Source: Phalacrocorax aristotelis
Lineage: Eukaryota; Chordata; Aves; Suliformes; Phalacrocoracidae
Reading direction: 5' to 3'
NCBI RefSeq assembly: GCF_949628215.1
Contig: NC_134286.1
Span: 3,224,001-3,288,000 of the forward strand
Length of the DNA stretch: 64,000 nt
The first letter of the stretch is position 1. Every line of letters begins with the position of its first letter. Both the position numbers and the translations under genes were made by a program. Shown here one piece after another: positions 63,379-64,000 of this stretch. Below the pieces are notes generated by a model, which saw nothing but the letters and a program-made list of their open reading frames with translations, was not told the origin of the DNA and made no database searches.

Positions 63379-64000
63379 GCTTTTCTCAAACAGCTATTCT
63401 CTTACATTTACATAACATAAACGCTAGCAATGTGCTAAGTATCACTGTGGGATTGACGTGCATACAGCCTTCTTTGATGTTATCCTTAAAATTTTACATC
63501 AGCACGAAATTCAGAAAGGAGGAGGAGCAGGCTAAGGAAGACATCAAATAAGACAGACGGACAATTCTGGATAGTCATGTTTGGACAGCCAGCTCTTCTG
63601 GAAAGATATAGCTGGGTCTTTGCAATATCTTTGATACCATGTAAAAGGCATTGGCCTAGAATGTGAAGATGCAAAGATCAAACAAACATTAAAACTAAAC
63701 AGAAAATCTTTCCTCAACCAGCACGTACACTAAGACAATAAATGTAGGCACCACAAGGGAGAGTTACGGCACAATGAAAAATCCTGTCACAGAACCGCCT
63801 GGACCATACAAAAGCTCTGTCATCCTCTTCATCAAAAATCTTTAGTCTTCCTTTTTAATAGTCCTTCTTTTTTGCAAGGAAATACTGATTTTTTAGGCAG
63901 AAAATTATTCTAACAGGACAACACATCTTAGCCAAACTTCCAGTATTCCTTTCTACACTGAGAATCTAACACTTTATCACAAATTCCAACCTTGAATTCT

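Larger units (their letters stand above)
46383..64000 (+). other. Presumed first intron of the CNK-like gene
   Basis: The 17.6 kb to the right edge contain no recognised coding exon, and large first introns are usual for CNKSR2. A CpG-containing stretch follows the exon at about 46860-47000. A pair of diverged duplicate segments (50456-50760 and 63085-63378) and a probable ancient CR1/L3-type LINE fragment (51170-51600) are the only structured items seen. The rest is AT-rich and unremarkable. Confidence 0.6.

Noticed and set aside
46383-64000. Search for CNK exon 2 (GLDDCLQQY-like) and later SAM/CRIC exons
   Set aside because: No matching block with splice sites was seen by reading; a short diverged exon could have been missed, so a translated search is needed.
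1-64000. CRISPR arrays, operons, phage or plasmid systems
   Set aside because: No spaced direct repeats or prokaryotic gene structure; the window is vertebrate nuclear DNA.

Overview
The window reads as a vertebrate, most likely avian, genomic segment. It is about 40% GC, intron-rich, and almost free of interspersed repeats. It carries two compact CpG islands and one solo LTR of a type common in bird genomes. There are no operons, no prokaryotic gene structure and no CRISPR. Nearly every long ORF is noise in introns or CpG islands.

The left third (1-22.4 kb) is the 5' half of HDX (highly divergent homeobox) on the minus strand. Three coding exons are clear from canonical splice sites and protein similarity: 13711-13857 (residues 1-49), 8030-9154 (residues 50-424) and 2777-2830 (residues 425-442). 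All three junctions are phase 0. A non-coding first exon probably lies in the CpG island and ends at a splice donor at 22341. Joining it to the ATG exon creates a good Kozak context. The exons for the second homeodomain and C-terminus were not found and should lie left of position 1.

Between 22.8 and 41.5 kb I see intergenic, AT-rich DNA with no supportable gene. It holds a 545-bp solo LTR (29830-30374) with a 5-bp target-site duplication, plus several short perfect hairpins. A second CpG island (about 41.54-41.96 kb) has a CCG repeat, a strong CTCF-like motif and a YY1-like motif. A miRNA-like 40-nt hairpin follows at 42155-42194.

On the plus strand at 46319-46382 there is an initiating exon coding for the start of a SAM domain of the CNK (connector enhancer of kinase suppressor of Ras) family. 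The remaining 17.6 kb appears to be its first intron. That intron contains two diverged copies of a roughly 300-bp non-coding segment, 12.6 kb apart.

The most interesting observation is the pairing of HDX with a CNK gene. In human, HDX and RPS6KA6 sit at Xq21 with no CNK gene nearby. The other three RSK genes each share a chromosome region with a CNK gene: RPS6KA1/CNKSR1 on 1p36, RPS6KA2/CNKSR3 on 6q, and RPS6KA3/CNKSR2 on Xp22. A CNK exon beside HDX is what a fourth, mammal-lost CNK ohnolog would look like. A rearranged CNKSR2 is the main alternative.
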